From contig NZ_NHMK01000003.1 in NCBI RefSeq assembly GCF_002198095.1, forward strand, positions 1-64,000: DNA of 64,000 bases. Direction: 5' to 3'. Both the position numbers and the translations under genes were made by a program. Each line of letters starts with the position of its first letter. The stretch's first letter is position 1. The notes beneath the pieces are model-generated. The model worked only from the letters and a program-made list of their open reading frames with translations, searched no databases and was not told the DNA's origin. Positions 55,422 to 63,876 of this stretch are shown here, one piece after another. The stretch is from Deinococcus indicus (GTDB lineage Bacteria; Deinococcota; Deinococci; Deinococcales; Deinococcaceae).

Positions 55422-55858
55422 CGCGCCGCTCCGGGGAACAGCGGCCGGCGCGGAGCGGACGGGAAGGCCAGCAGCAGGAATTTCTCAGCGAGTCCCGCCC
55501 AGTGCGTGGAGGTGAGGGTGAGCGTTTCGTCTTTCGACGCGGCCGCGCGGTACTTCACTTCCAGCTCGTCCGGGATCTTGATGGACTCGATGACTTTCGC
55601 GGGTCCGCTCGTCGCCACATGATGCAGGGTGATCCCGCTGTCCGTTCCGGCCCGGAGTTCCAGGGCCTTGGCGGCGATGGCGGTACGTGCCGCCAGTCGC
55701 TGGGGCGTGTCGAGGGCCGTGTCGCTGACGTTGCGTTCCGCGAGGCGCTGTGCGACCCATAGGGCGGCGAGGGTGAGGTGTCCTTCGGTCACGTCCGTCA
55801 CGTCCGCTGGCGCGTCGGGGATGAGCTGGGGCACCTCGGCGGGCGTGACGGTGATCAC
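55418..55858 (-). CDS. Head-tail adaptor-type protein, 146 aa
   Basis: Helical N-terminus (LTLAALWVAQRLAERNVSDT) and a C-terminal helix-strand (ESIKIPDELEVKYRAAASKD) resemble gp6-like adaptors that dock under the portal. The call is by shape and position two genes after the capsid. Confidence 0.6.
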   Translation of the reverse strand: MITVTPAEVPQLIPDAPADVTDVTEGHLTLAALWVAQRLAERNVSDTALDTPQRLAARTAIAAKALELRAGTDSGITLHHVATSGPAKVIESIKIPDELEVKYRAAASKDETLTLTSTHWAGLAEKFLLLAFPSAPRRPLFPGAAR

Positions 55859-55861
55859 GGG

Positions 55862-56356
55862 TCAGTCCTGCGCTTCGACGAGGGTGCCGTCGCGCAGGCC
55901 GCGCGCGAGGGCGGGCGTCCAGTGGGCGGTGACGGGGTCCGCGCCGATCACGCGGCTGCCCTGCGCCTGGTCGGGGTCGGTGAACGTGCCGCCGTACGCG
56001 GCGATGGTGTCGTTCACGCGGACCGTGAAGGTCGGCGCGTCCGGTGCGGGCTCGGCGCTGCCTGTGCTGGCGCTGCCGCCCTGCAGTTCGGCCAGGGCAG
56101 CGCGCGCGGCGTCCGCGTCCGGTTCGTCCAGCAGCGCCTGGAGTTGCTCGCTGGTCAGGGTGGCGTCCGTGAGTTCGACATCCAGCGCGTCCTGCACCTG
56201 CGTGGTGAGGATTTCGCGCTTGACGCCTTCGGGGTCCGTTTCGACGCGGTCCGCCCAGCCCTGCAGGACGTCCGCTTTCGGGTTGGTGGCCTCGGTGTTG
56301 ATGGTGACGCCGAGTTTCTCGCCGAGCAGTCCGGCGTTCTCTTTCCTGGTGGCCAT
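55862..56356 (-). CDS. Capsid-region hypothetical protein, 164 aa
   Basis: MATRKENAGLLGEKLGVTIN begins a helical, acidic N-terminal part (about 1-95). A Ser/Pro linker follows, and then a small beta domain (TFTVRVNDTIAAYGGTFTDP). It lies directly after the major capsid gene. It may be an adaptor or an internal head protein. Confidence 0.55.
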   Translation of the reverse strand: MATRKENAGLLGEKLGVTINTEATNPKADVLQGWADRVETDPEGVKREILTTQVQDALDVELTDATLTSEQLQALLDEPDADAARAALAELQGGSASTGSAEPAPDAPTFTVRVNDTIAAYGGTFTDPDQAQGSRVIGADPVTAHWTPALARGLRDGTLVEAQD

Positions 56357-56406
56357 GGGTGATCTCCTGCGCCGGGCCTGCTGGGGTCAGCGGCCCGGCG
56401 TGACGC

Positions 56407-57507
56407 TTACTGGAGGGTGAGGGTGGTGGCGGCGCCGGTGTCGGGCTTGCTGAAGCCGAGCATCTCGGTGATCTGCACGGCCTGCAGGTCGCGGCGGATG
56501 ATGTCCTCGTACCGGACGAGGTCGAAGCGGGGGTCGTAGTGCATGGTCAGCGCGGCGGCCGGGTCGATGGCGAGCAGCTGGTCGGTGCCGGTCAGGACGC
56601 TGCGCTGGGGCGGCAGCTTGGGGCGCATGCCGAACAGGGTGGGGAACGTGCCGGTGTCGCGGAAGTCGGCGGCGGCGGCGGTGCTGCCCGTGCCGGTCAC
56701 GACGTCCATGCTCAGCGCCTGCCCGAGCGCGGCGGTCGCGCCGGTCAGGATGGTGGGTTCCGCGCCGTACTCCTCGGCTTTCATCAGCAGCGCGACGAAG
56801 TCGGCGGCGGTCAGGGTCGCGCCGGCGGCGTTGACGTTCGGGGCGGCGTTGTTGTTGCCGTCGCCGTTCTTGAGGATGTCGAGCGCCTTGCGGATCTTGT
56901 TCCGGTCGGCCTGACGGCGGACCTTCAGCAGCCAGCGGTCGAAGGTGCTGAGGCTGGCGTTCAGGATCGCCTCGAGGCTGGCTTCCAGGCGCCCGCCGCA
57001 CTTGAACAGGCGGACGACGGCGTCACCCTGCGTGATGGTCAGCACGGGGTACTCGGCGCCTTCGGCGACGCGGGCCAGGTCGGCGTTCTCGTCGTCCTGG
57101 AAGCTGAGCAGCTGGGTGTTGACGACGCTGGCCTCGACGGGCTGGGTGTCGGTGACGACGTCGGCGAGCGTCAGGCCGTTGCGGCTGTCACGGCCGACTT
57201 CGCGGTAGCGTTCCTCGATGTACAGGGGGAACAGGATGCGGTTGTCTTCCTGGCGGAAGAACGCGTCGTTGACGGTCGCGGCGGCGTGACGGCCGCGGGG
57301 TTCGAGGCCCGCGCCGCGCACCATGACCTGCTTCCACGCGGCGACGCTCGCGCCGGTGCTGTCGCGGGTGGCGGGGTCGTACAGGCTGCTGTCGATCTCG
57401 CCGTTGTCCGCGAGGTGCTGGATCTGCTGCGCGAACGTGCGGCGCTCGGCGTGCGCGTCGGCTTTCAGGGCGAGGGTGAGGTCGTTGATCTTCTTGATTT
57501 TCGGCAT
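56407..57507 (-). CDS. Major capsid protein, HK97 fold, 366 aa
   Basis: N-terminal basic/charged helix (MPKIKKINDLTLALKADAHA) followed by FFRQEDNRILFPLYIEERYR, the E-loop region, and a central domain (DFVALLMKAEEYGAEPTILT, RPKLPPQRSVLTGTDQLLAI). The C-terminal strand is FDLVRYEDIIRRDLQAVQIT. This order matches HK97-type capsid proteins without a long pro-domain, since a separate protease-scaffold gene lies upstream. It assembles the icosahedral shell. Confidence 0.85.
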   Translation of the reverse strand: MPKIKKINDLTLALKADAHAERRTFAQQIQHLADNGEIDSSLYDPATRDSTGASVAAWKQVMVRGAGLEPRGRHAAATVNDAFFRQEDNRILFPLYIEERYREVGRDSRNGLTLADVVTDTQPVEASVVNTQLLSFQDDENADLARVAEGAEYPVLTITQGDAVVRLFKCGGRLEASLEAILNASLSTFDRWLLKVRRQADRNKIRKALDILKNGDGNNNAAPNVNAAGATLTAADFVALLMKAEEYGAEPTILTGATAALGQALSMDVVTGTGSTAAAADFRDTGTFPTLFGMRPKLPPQRSVLTGTDQLLAIDPAAALTMHYDPRFDLVRYEDIIRRDLQAVQITEMLGFSKPDTGAATTLTLQ

Positions 57508-57536
57508 GGGCTGGCCCTCCTGCGGGCGTCATGGGA

Positions 57537-57564
57537 GCGCCCACCCCTGCTGCAGGGTGGGCGC
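57537..57564. repeat. 10-bp intergenic hairpin upstream of the capsid gene
   Basis: GCGCCCACCC (57537-57546) and GGGTGGGCGC (57555-57564) with an 8-nt loop, no U-run. It probably stabilises or insulates the capsid mRNA. Confidence 0.5.
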
Positions 57565-57588
57565 GGTTCGTGGTGCCGGGGGCGGGGG

Positions 57589-57936
57589 TTACAGCTTGAT
57601 GTTGGCGAGGCCGTTCTGGGCGATGTTCACGAGCACGCGGGTGCCGCCCGCGCCGACCTTGGCTTTCCCGGCGCCGTCCACGACGAGCGTCTGGTAGCCG
57701 AGGGGGAGGGTGCCGACCGTGGCGATGTCGGTGAAGCCGGCACCTTCGAGGGCGACGGCGCCGACGCCGTCGGCTTCCTTGGTGAGGACCTTGCCGAGCA
57801 GGGGGTTGCCGTCCGCACCGCGTCCGGCGGTGGCGGCGCCGGTGTGGGCGACGGCGTCACCGACGACGGTGCCGGCGGCGAGGTTCATGGTGGGGAAGTG
57901 GTTCTGGCCGTTGAAGACGAGTTCTCCGAGTTTCAT
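57589..57936 (-). CDS. Head decoration-type protein, 115 aa
   Basis: Small, strand-rich and Gly/Ala/Val-rich (AAGTVVGDAVAHTGAATAGR, KVLTKEADGVGAVALEGAGF). It lies between the protease-scaffold and the capsid gene, as lambda gpD-like or DUF2190-like decoration proteins do. It probably trims or stabilises the capsid surface. Confidence 0.65.
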   Translation of the reverse strand: MKLGELVFNGQNHFPTMNLAAGTVVGDAVAHTGAATAGRGADGNPLLGKVLTKEADGVGAVALEGAGFTDIATVGTLPLGYQTLVVDGAGKAKVGAGGTRVLVNIAQNGLANIKL

Positions 57937-57980
57937 GGTGTTCCTCCAGGGGAAGCGGGATGGGGCGGTGAGCGGGGGGC

Positions 57981-59423
57981 TTAGAAGTTGAAGGCGGTCG
58001 GGGGAACGGCGGGCGCGGCGGGTTTGGTGTCGTCGGCCTGGGGGGGCGCGCCGGCGTCGGGTTTGCTCTGGCGTCCGGCGGGGTACAGGGCGGATTTCTG
58101 GGCGGTGAGGTCGTCGATCATGCCGGGCAGGTCGGCCGTGTCAGCCTTGCTGGCGAGGCGCGCGGCGCGTTCGATGGCGGCGGTAGCGTCGGCGCCGTAG
58201 ACGCTGGTGGCGAGCGCTTCGACTTTCTCGATGAGGCTGGCGCGGTAGGCGGCGCCGTCGGCGGCCTGGGCGCGCAGCTGGGTGAGGCGGTCGGCGGTGA
58301 GGTCGTTCACTTCGACGCCGAGGGCGGCGGCAGTGAGTTCCCGCTGGGCCTGGATGCCCGCTTCGTACGCGCCGCTTTCGAGGGTGGCGGTGAGGGTCTG
58401 CGCGTCGGTCTGGGCGGCGTCGGTGGTGGTGTCGAGGGTGTGAGTCTTGCCGGTGCGGTCTTTGACGGTGATGAGCACGGTGTCCTCCTGGTGCGGGTCT
58501 TCCGCGCTGGCGCTGCGGCCGAGGCGGAGGGTGGGGGCGGGTTGGGGCGTGGCGGCCTGGAGGTGTTCGGTGATGATGTCGTTGAGCGTGCCGACCCGGT
58601 CGGCGAGGCCGGCGGTGACGGCTCCGTCTCCGAACCAGACGTCCCCGGTCGCCCAGGTGCTGGCCTTCGCGACGCTGACGTTGCGTCCGGCGGCGACGGC
58701 CTGCACGAACAGGTCGTGCACGGTGGCCATTTCCGCCTGCCACTGCGCGAGCACCGTGCCGTCCATGGCTTCGGCGGGCTGCCCGAGCGCTTTGCGTTCC
58801 GTGCTGCGGACGTACGTGACCTTCAGGCCTTCCCCTTCGAGGGCGGCGGTCTGGTCGGTGTGCGTGCCGATCACGCCGATACTGCCGACCTCGCCGGCGG
58901 GCGTGACGATGAACTCGGTGGCCTGCGCGCCGATCCAGTACGCGGCGCTGCACGCCATGGTGTTGGCGATGGCGGTGACGGTCTTGGCCTGCGCGGCTTC
59001 CGCGACGGCCTGCGCGGCCACGTCGATGCCGGACACGGCGCCGCCGCCACTGTCGATGTCGATGATGATGCTCGTCACGGCCGGGTCCTGCGCGGCCGCG
59101 CGGACGCGGTCGGCGAAGGTGTGCGGGTCGACGGCGCCGCACATCCAGACCATCATGCTGCCGCGCGGGAAGATCGTGCCGTGCAGGGGGATGATGGCGA
59201 CGCTGGGCGTGGCGTCCTGCGCGTCCTGCGTGGCGGCGGCGCGGCCCTCGCGCGCGGCCCTGAGTTCACGGAGGGTGTCTTCGCTGGGGCCGTGCCCGGC
59301 GAGGTACGCGCTGAAGCCCGTGACGATGTCCTGCAGCTGGTCGCCTTTGATGGCCCAGCGGCCGTTGGCGATCAGGGCGGTGACGCCGCTGAGGTGGGTG
59401 GGACTGCGGGTCTTGGTGGTCAT
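57981..59423 (-). CDS. S49-family head maturation protease with scaffold tail, 480 aa
   Basis: The start ATG at 59423 is fixed by AGGAG 5 nt upstream. The peptidase occupies about 70-280: IPLHGTIFPRGS, SIIIDIDSGGGAVSGID, the nucleophile Ser159 in NTMACSAAYWIG, and a candidate Lys211 (STERKALGQP), consistent with the Ser-Lys dyad of SppA/S49 enzymes. Residues about 310-480 are Ala/Gln/Glu-rich coil typical of scaffold, ending in Pro/Ala. Protease and scaffold are thus one chain. It guides capsid assembly and is then cleaved. Confidence 0.85.
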   Translation of the reverse strand: MTTKTRSPTHLSGVTALIANGRWAIKGDQLQDIVTGFSAYLAGHGPSEDTLRELRAAREGRAAATQDAQDATPSVAIIPLHGTIFPRGSMMVWMCGAVDPHTFADRVRAAAQDPAVTSIIIDIDSGGGAVSGIDVAAQAVAEAAQAKTVTAIANTMACSAAYWIGAQATEFIVTPAGEVGSIGVIGTHTDQTAALEGEGLKVTYVRSTERKALGQPAEAMDGTVLAQWQAEMATVHDLFVQAVAAGRNVSVAKASTWATGDVWFGDGAVTAGLADRVGTLNDIITEHLQAATPQPAPTLRLGRSASAEDPHQEDTVLITVKDRTGKTHTLDTTTDAAQTDAQTLTATLESGAYEAGIQAQRELTAAALGVEVNDLTADRLTQLRAQAADGAAYRASLIEKVEALATSVYGADATAAIERAARLASKADTADLPGMIDDLTAQKSALYPAGRQSKPDAGAPPQADDTKPAAPAVPPTAFNF

Positions 59424-59425
59424 GG

Positions 59426-60967
59426 TCACTCCTGGGGGGTGGGGGCGTGCACGTACCGTCGTTCGCGGGGGTGGTACGCGTACCGGGCGGTGATCTGGGC
59501 GTCCGGGTCGCTGGTGGGGGCGGGCGGTGGGGGTGCGGGGGTGCCTGCGCTGTCGTCCCAGGTGTCCGCCCAGGCGGGGGCGTGCTGGTCCTCGTCGTCG
59601 CTGAAGTCCAGGTCGTCCGCGAACCGGCGGGCGTACGCCTTGCCGGCGATGGCCTTGCCGATCTGGTGGGCTTCCATGCGGGTCTTGTACGCTTCGGCTT
59701 CTGCCTGCTTGAACGCACTTTCGGCCTGCTGGAAGCGCACGTACGCCACGGCGCGAATGCCGCGCAGGCGCAGGTGCAGGTTCAGCCCGAACTCCAGTTG
59801 CCGCGCGATGACGGCCTGGATGTTCGTGGCGCGCGCCTCGATCATCGGGTAGACGATCTTCGCGAGTGCCTCGGTGGTGCTGTCCATGTGCCCGCGCAGG
59901 AATCCGACGGTGCTCAGGCCGCTCCAGACGCGGCGGTTGTTCTCCCCGACGATGTCCTGCAGGCCGGTGAGGCTGTGGCTGATGTTGTTGATCGTGAACT
60001 TCGTGCCTTCCGGTCCGACGAACAGGCCCTCGTCCGCGAGGCCGAGGATCATGTCGGCCGCCTGGTTGGTGTACTCGGCTTTCAGTTCCGCGTACCGGGG
60101 GTCTTGAGCGTCCGTCAGGCCGAGTTCCTGCGGACTGGGCAGGGGCAGTTCGACGCCGACGAGCGCGATCTTGCGCATCAGGTCGATCACGCGGTCCACG
60201 TTGTCGATCAGGCGGGTCTTGCGGTCCAGGCTCCGCAGGGCGCTGAGGAACATCGGAATGCCGTGCGGGTCGCCGCCCATCGTGAGGAGCGGCGCGTACA
60301 GGTACGTGGCCGGGTCCAGTTCGATGGGGTTGATGGCGACGCCCACCTGGTGGTACGTGCGCGCTCCGGTGGTGGGGTCGTACCCGACGGCGATGCGTTC
60401 GGCGGGCACGACGACCGCGCCGATCACGCCGCTGCGGGTGTCGTCGGTGGGCCACTCGACGCTGCTGGCGGGACTGGCGAGCAGTTCGAGGATCTGGTTG
60501 TTGATCAGGCCGTCCAGTCCGCCTCCCTCGGGGAAGATGGTGGTGGCCCAGGTGTCCAGTTCCGCGCGGGCGGCCTTGACGGCCTTGCGACTGCCGGTGA
60601 ATTCGATGGTGTGGCCGGGGTTGACGATGGCGAGGTAGTCGCTGGCGGCGCCGCTGACGTCCTCGTCGCTCTGCAGGAGCATCCGCAGGACGCCGGTGAG
60701 GCGGGTGCGGGTGTCGCCGGGGTACCCGAGGTACGCGCCGGCGATCCGGTCGAGCATCGCGCCGGGGTTCTCGGCGCTGCGTTGCGTGCCGAGTTGCCGT
60801 CCGCTGCTGCGGAGGCTGCGGGTGAGGTTCGCGATGCCCCAGGAGGCGCGGCCCGTGACGGCCTGCCGGGCGTGGGGGCTGGCGCGGGCGCGGCGGCGCG
60901 GGAGGAGGTCCTGGACGGGGGTGTTCAGGGTCCGCCAGGCGCGGGTCAGGGAGTCTCGAATGCCGAT
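59426..60967 (-). CDS. Portal protein, 513 aa, apparent ATC start
   Basis: The ring through which DNA enters the head. Conserved-looking parts are VVVPAERIAVGYDPTTGART, LTMGGDPHGIPMFLSALRSL, the alpha-helical wing (LDRKTRLIDNVDRVIDLMRK) and NISHSLTGLQDIVGENNRRV. The first ATG (60757) would remove about 70 residues that read as coding (GIRDSLTRAWRTLNTP). The frame upstream has no ATG, GTG or TTG until a stop. AGGAGGTGA followed 7 nt later by ATC at 60967-60965 marks the best start. Confidence 0.8.
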   Translation of the reverse strand: MGIRDSLTRAWRTLNTPVQDLLPRRRARASPHARQAVTGRASWGIANLTRSLRSSGRQLGTQRSAENPGAMLDRIAGAYLGYPGDTRTRLTGVLRMLLQSDEDVSGAASDYLAIVNPGHTIEFTGSRKAVKAARAELDTWATTIFPEGGGLDGLINNQILELLASPASSVEWPTDDTRSGVIGAVVVPAERIAVGYDPTTGARTYHQVGVAINPIELDPATYLYAPLLTMGGDPHGIPMFLSALRSLDRKTRLIDNVDRVIDLMRKIALVGVELPLPSPQELGLTDAQDPRYAELKAEYTNQAADMILGLADEGLFVGPEGTKFTINNISHSLTGLQDIVGENNRRVWSGLSTVGFLRGHMDSTTEALAKIVYPMIEARATNIQAVIARQLEFGLNLHLRLRGIRAVAYVRFQQAESAFKQAEAEAYKTRMEAHQIGKAIAGKAYARRFADDLDFSDDEDQHAPAWADTWDDSAGTPAPPPPAPTSDPDAQITARYAYHPRERRYVHAPTPQE

Positions 60968-60974
60968 GGTGGGT

Positions 60975-62732
60975 TCACCTCCTCTGCTTCAGTCGGTTCA
61001 TGAAGGCGGACTGGACGTTCACGACGTCCTGGCCCGTCACGGTGGATTGCGTGTCGGCGGGTGGGCGGAAGATTTCCTCGGGCGCGGCGGCCAGCGCGGC
61101 CCCGTCCCCGTCGTCAGGGCTGCGGGCGGGCTTGATGCGGCTCTTGAACTCGTCCTTCCCTTCGAGCTTCCGAACGATGCGCCGCGCCGCTCCGGCGTTC
61201 TTCGCGACGAAGCGTGCGCGCCGTTCGGTGAGGTCCGCCTGCAGGTGCTCGGGCGGGTTGGGGACACTGAGGATCAGGAGCTGGTCGTTGGTGGTGCCGT
61301 ACAGCTCCGTCGCGCGGTCGTAGTAGCGCTCCGGGTCATGCGGGGTGTGGTTGAACTGCACCTCGTGGAAGACCAGGACGCACCCGGCGACCTGCGCGGC
61401 TTCCATCAGTTCCGCGTCGGCTTTGGTGATGTCGATCTTGCCGCTGCCATACCCGCCGGTGCCGTCCACGCGGAAACTGACGCGCTGCGCCCCGGCGCGG
61501 ATGGCTTTCAGTGCGGCGAGTTTCATCTGGTGCGCGTACTGGAAGTCGTCCGCCTGGCGAAGTTCCGCCTCGCGGGTCAGGACCTGTCCCTGATTCAGCC
61601 ACACGTTCCCGGCGTCTGGGCCAAAGCGGGCGCAGTCCACGCCGATCTGCGCGACCGTCATATCCCGCACGGCCGGAATCGGCCGCTGCGCGGCCGCCTC
61701 GAAGCGCGCCGTGCTGATCAGGGCGTCCCCGGCGTTCGTTGCGGGCGGCACGCCAAGCGCACGGAACTGGAAGTCCGCGCTCGGCGCGAAGATCGTTCCG
61801 GCGGGGTAGGAGATTTCCTCCCCGTCCGCGAACACTTCCCACTCCACCTCAAACGTCAGGCGGTCCGGGTCGTGTTCCGAAACGACGTCGCAGTGCTTGA
61901 AGATCATGCCGTTCAACCACGCACGGCTCGTGCCGCCCGGCACCACGTCCACGCCCTCGACGACGTTCGGGAAGTCCAGCAGGCTGAACAGGTAGTTCTG
62001 CACGCCGGGCTGCTTCCCGAGCTTGTGGAAGGCGCTGGTGCGGGTCTGCGGGTTGGCGATCAGGAGCCAGATCATCACGACGCCGCCGGTCATCATGGCG
62101 TTGATCGCCTCGAACTGGTACGCCGGAACGCCTTCCGCTTCGTCCACCACGAAGAACATGTACTTCGCGTGTTGACCCTGCGCGCGCGCCGTGCCCTGGC
62201 CGCCCGCGTCGCTGGTGGTCCGGCCGATCGCCCAGTGATTCTCGGCTTTCACCATGCGCGGCGTTTCCGGCAGGACGCGTCCCGGCAGGCCCCGGCCTTT
62301 GCGCTGGCTCTTGATGTCCTTCCAGAGCAGCAGTTCCACCTGGTCCTTCGTGGGGGCCGTGGTGATCGTGATGCCCGGCGTGAACACGTCGAAGAACCAG
62401 TTCACCAGTCCGGCGGCAATGTACGTCTTCCCGACGCCGTGGGCGCTGTCCACCCGGAAGATCTTCGGAGCGTACTCGTCCCCGGCCAGCTGGCGGCGCA
62501 CGCTCTCGCCGATGTCCTGCACGAGTTCGTACTGCCCGCGCTTCCCATTCCGGCCTTTCCAGGGGCGGATGCTCAGGATGTCCTGCAGGTACCCGAGGGG
62601 GTTCGTCTGGTACTGCGTGAACCGCTCAGCCTGCTTCCGCGCCTGCTTCAGCGCGGCGGCTGGCGAGTTCTGCGAGGCTGATCGTTCCCCACCGGCTTTC
62701 CACGGCGGTGAGGAGAGCGCTCCGAATGTCAT
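60975..62732 (-). CDS. terL: Terminase large subunit, 585 aa
   Basis: The packaging motor. Walker A is RVDSAHGVGKT (Lys102), Walker B is FFVVDEAEG (Asp197, Glu198), motif III lies in VVMIWLLIANPQTR, and the nuclease Asp is in QIGVDCARFGPDAGNV with a later acidic site (SFRVDGTGGYGSGK). The ATG at 62732 has GGAGGTGA ending 9 nt upstream. It overlaps the end of terS by 107 bases, an unusually long overlap. An internal CTG could start just at the terS stop. Cuts concatemers and pumps DNA into the head. Confidence 0.88.
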   Translation of the reverse strand: MTFGALSSPPWKAGGERSASQNSPAAALKQARKQAERFTQYQTNPLGYLQDILSIRPWKGRNGKRGQYELVQDIGESVRRQLAGDEYAPKIFRVDSAHGVGKTYIAAGLVNWFFDVFTPGITITTAPTKDQVELLLWKDIKSQRKGRGLPGRVLPETPRMVKAENHWAIGRTTSDAGGQGTARAQGQHAKYMFFVVDEAEGVPAYQFEAINAMMTGGVVMIWLLIANPQTRTSAFHKLGKQPGVQNYLFSLLDFPNVVEGVDVVPGGTSRAWLNGMIFKHCDVVSEHDPDRLTFEVEWEVFADGEEISYPAGTIFAPSADFQFRALGVPPATNAGDALISTARFEAAAQRPIPAVRDMTVAQIGVDCARFGPDAGNVWLNQGQVLTREAELRQADDFQYAHQMKLAALKAIRAGAQRVSFRVDGTGGYGSGKIDITKADAELMEAAQVAGCVLVFHEVQFNHTPHDPERYYDRATELYGTTNDQLLILSVPNPPEHLQADLTERRARFVAKNAGAARRIVRKLEGKDEFKSRIKPARSPDDGDGAALAAAPEEIFRPPADTQSTVTGQDVVNVQSAFMNRLKQRR

Positions 62733-63618
62733 CGTTCTCAATCACCTCCATCGCCGCGTCCGTCAGGTGACCGCCCATCACGGCCCACAGGCGCGTGATC
62801 GTGTCCATGCTGAACGTGCTCTCCTGCTGACCCTTCCGGATCCGGTCCACCATCGCCCCGACTTCCTTGATCAGCCGGGCCGCGTCCGTGATGTCCGCCA
62901 TGCGCAGCGGCTTACTCGGCAGGTACGTCATCGGGTCCGGCATGCGCTCCAGCAACTCCGCGCTGAGGTCATCCTCCCGCTCCAACGCGTCCGCCCGGAC
63001 TGTCCGCCACCACTCATTCCAGTCCGACTGGAACGCCTTCTCGAAACTCAGGTTCCAGCGGGTCAGCATCCGGTCCTGCTCCTCGAACCGGTTGATGTAA
63101 TCCAGCATCAACGCCCGCAGCAGCTGCGCCTCCGGCAGGAGGTTCAGCGGGTCCGGATCCGACTCGAACTGCTCCAGCAGCTCCCGCACACGCGGACGCT
63201 CCACCGACGAGTACCGACCCGTCGGCGCTGGCGTCCGCCCCCCATGCAAGTAGCAGCGGCCCGAGCCTGGATGATCCGTCCGGAAACCCGCCGGATGCCG
63301 ACACGGCTCCCCACGGTGCTTCCCATGCGCCCCGCACGTCAGGCCCGGCTCCCGCTTCTTCCGACCGGAGCGCGCAGGTTCTGTATGAGGTTCCTGCCCG
63401 GACGGATTCTGTATGAGGTTCCCGCCGTTCGTGACCTGCGGTTTGCTGCGGGTCTTGGCGAGGTACTCGGCGGTTCGTTTCTGGCTGGGGGGGTCGTTCT
63501 TGGGTTGGGCAGTGCCCGGCTTGTGCGGTGGGGTCTTGGTGGTTGGGGTGGGTTTCTTGGTGTTGTTCTTGGTGGCCTGTGCTTGGGCCTTCGCGGGTTT
63601 CTTCTTGGGTGTGGGCAT
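62626..63618 (-). CDS. terS: Terminase small subunit-type protein, 330 aa
   Basis: The ATG at 63618 is preceded by AGGAGGTGA. A long Lys/Pro/Thr-rich N-terminus (about 1-90) precedes a Cys/His cluster (GLTCGAHGKHRGEPCRHP, RCYLHGGRTP). This matches the C-x2-H...C...C-x2-HGG zinc-like motif of phage small-terminase and HGG-type proteins. The helical C-terminus (RALMLDYINRFEEQDRMLTR, DAARLIKEVGAMVDRI) may oligomerise. It recognises the packaging site. Directly upstream of terL. Confidence 0.75.
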   Translation of the reverse strand: MPTPKKKPAKAQAQATKNNTKKPTPTTKTPPHKPGTAQPKNDPPSQKRTAEYLAKTRSKPQVTNGGNLIQNPSGQEPHTEPARSGRKKREPGLTCGAHGKHRGEPCRHPAGFRTDHPGSGRCYLHGGRTPAPTGRYSSVERPRVRELLEQFESDPDPLNLLPEAQLLRALMLDYINRFEEQDRMLTRWNLSFEKAFQSDWNEWWRTVRADALEREDDLSAELLERMPDPMTYLPSKPLRMADITDAARLIKEVGAMVDRIRKGQQESTFSMDTITRLWAVMGGHLTDAAMEVIENDDIRSALLTAVESRWGTISLAELASRRAEAGAEAG

Positions 63619-63653
63619 CAGGTCACCTCCTGGGGTGGCGTGCGCGGGGTGGG

Positions 63654-63673
63654 CCGCACTGACGTCAGTGCGG
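63654..63673. repeat. Perfect 20-bp palindrome upstream of terS
   Basis: CCGCACTGAC followed by its exact reverse complement. It differs by one base from the palindrome at the parB stop (16826-16845). First of three different palindromes in 76 bp. Confidence 0.8.
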
Positions 63674-63677
63674 TGGG

Positions 63678-63699
63678 GTCCATGGGATTTCCCATGGAC
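63678..63699. repeat. Inverted repeat GTCCATGGGA / TCCCATGGAC
   Basis: Two perfect 10-bp arms separated by TT. Second of the three palindromes between the tRNA genes and terS. Confidence 0.8.
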
Positions 63700-63707
63700 G
63701 TAGTGGG

Positions 63708-63729
63708 CGATATGGGGATCCCCATATCG
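63708..63729. repeat. Perfect 22-bp palindrome, half-site CGATATGGGGA
   Basis: CGATATGGGGA followed by its exact reverse complement. Third of the palindromes, 11 bp before the 3' end of the first tRNA. Confidence 0.8.
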
Positions 63730-63740
63730 TGATTGGTGCG

Positions 63741-63817
63741 TGGTCCCTCTCGCAGGGTTCGAACCTGCACTGGGCCGGGTTTGAGCCGGCTGCCTCTGCC
63801 GGTTGGGCTAGGGAGGG
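63741..63817 (-). tRNA. tRNA, anticodon CAA (Leu codon UUG), short variable loop
   Basis: A cloverleaf can be drawn: acceptor CCCTCCC/GAGAGGG with one C-A mismatch, 3-bp D stem, anticodon stem GCCGG/CCGGC with loop CTCAAAC, 5-nt variable loop, T arm GCAGG-TTCGAAC-CCTGC, and encoded CCA. The anticodon reads as CAA, but leucine tRNAs normally have a long variable arm. The identity is therefore uncertain. Confidence 0.65.
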
Positions 63818-63876
63818 AGGCTGGGCACGGCGGGTACCGTGCCTGGATCGACTGCCTGCGCGTGGCAGGAGTCTCG

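Noticed and set aside
59424..60455. Upstream extension of the S49 protease frame giving 824 residues
   Set aside because: The extension is Arg/Pro/His-rich, lies inside the portal gene, and the ATG at 59423 has a proper ribosome-binding site.
60696..62681. Long + strand open frame (about 660 codons) antisense to terL
   Set aside because: It is the mirror of a clear terminase with Walker motifs. The encoded sequence is Gly/Arg/Val-rich, as expected for antisense of GC-rich coding DNA. Similar antisense frames throughout the late block were rejected for the same reason.
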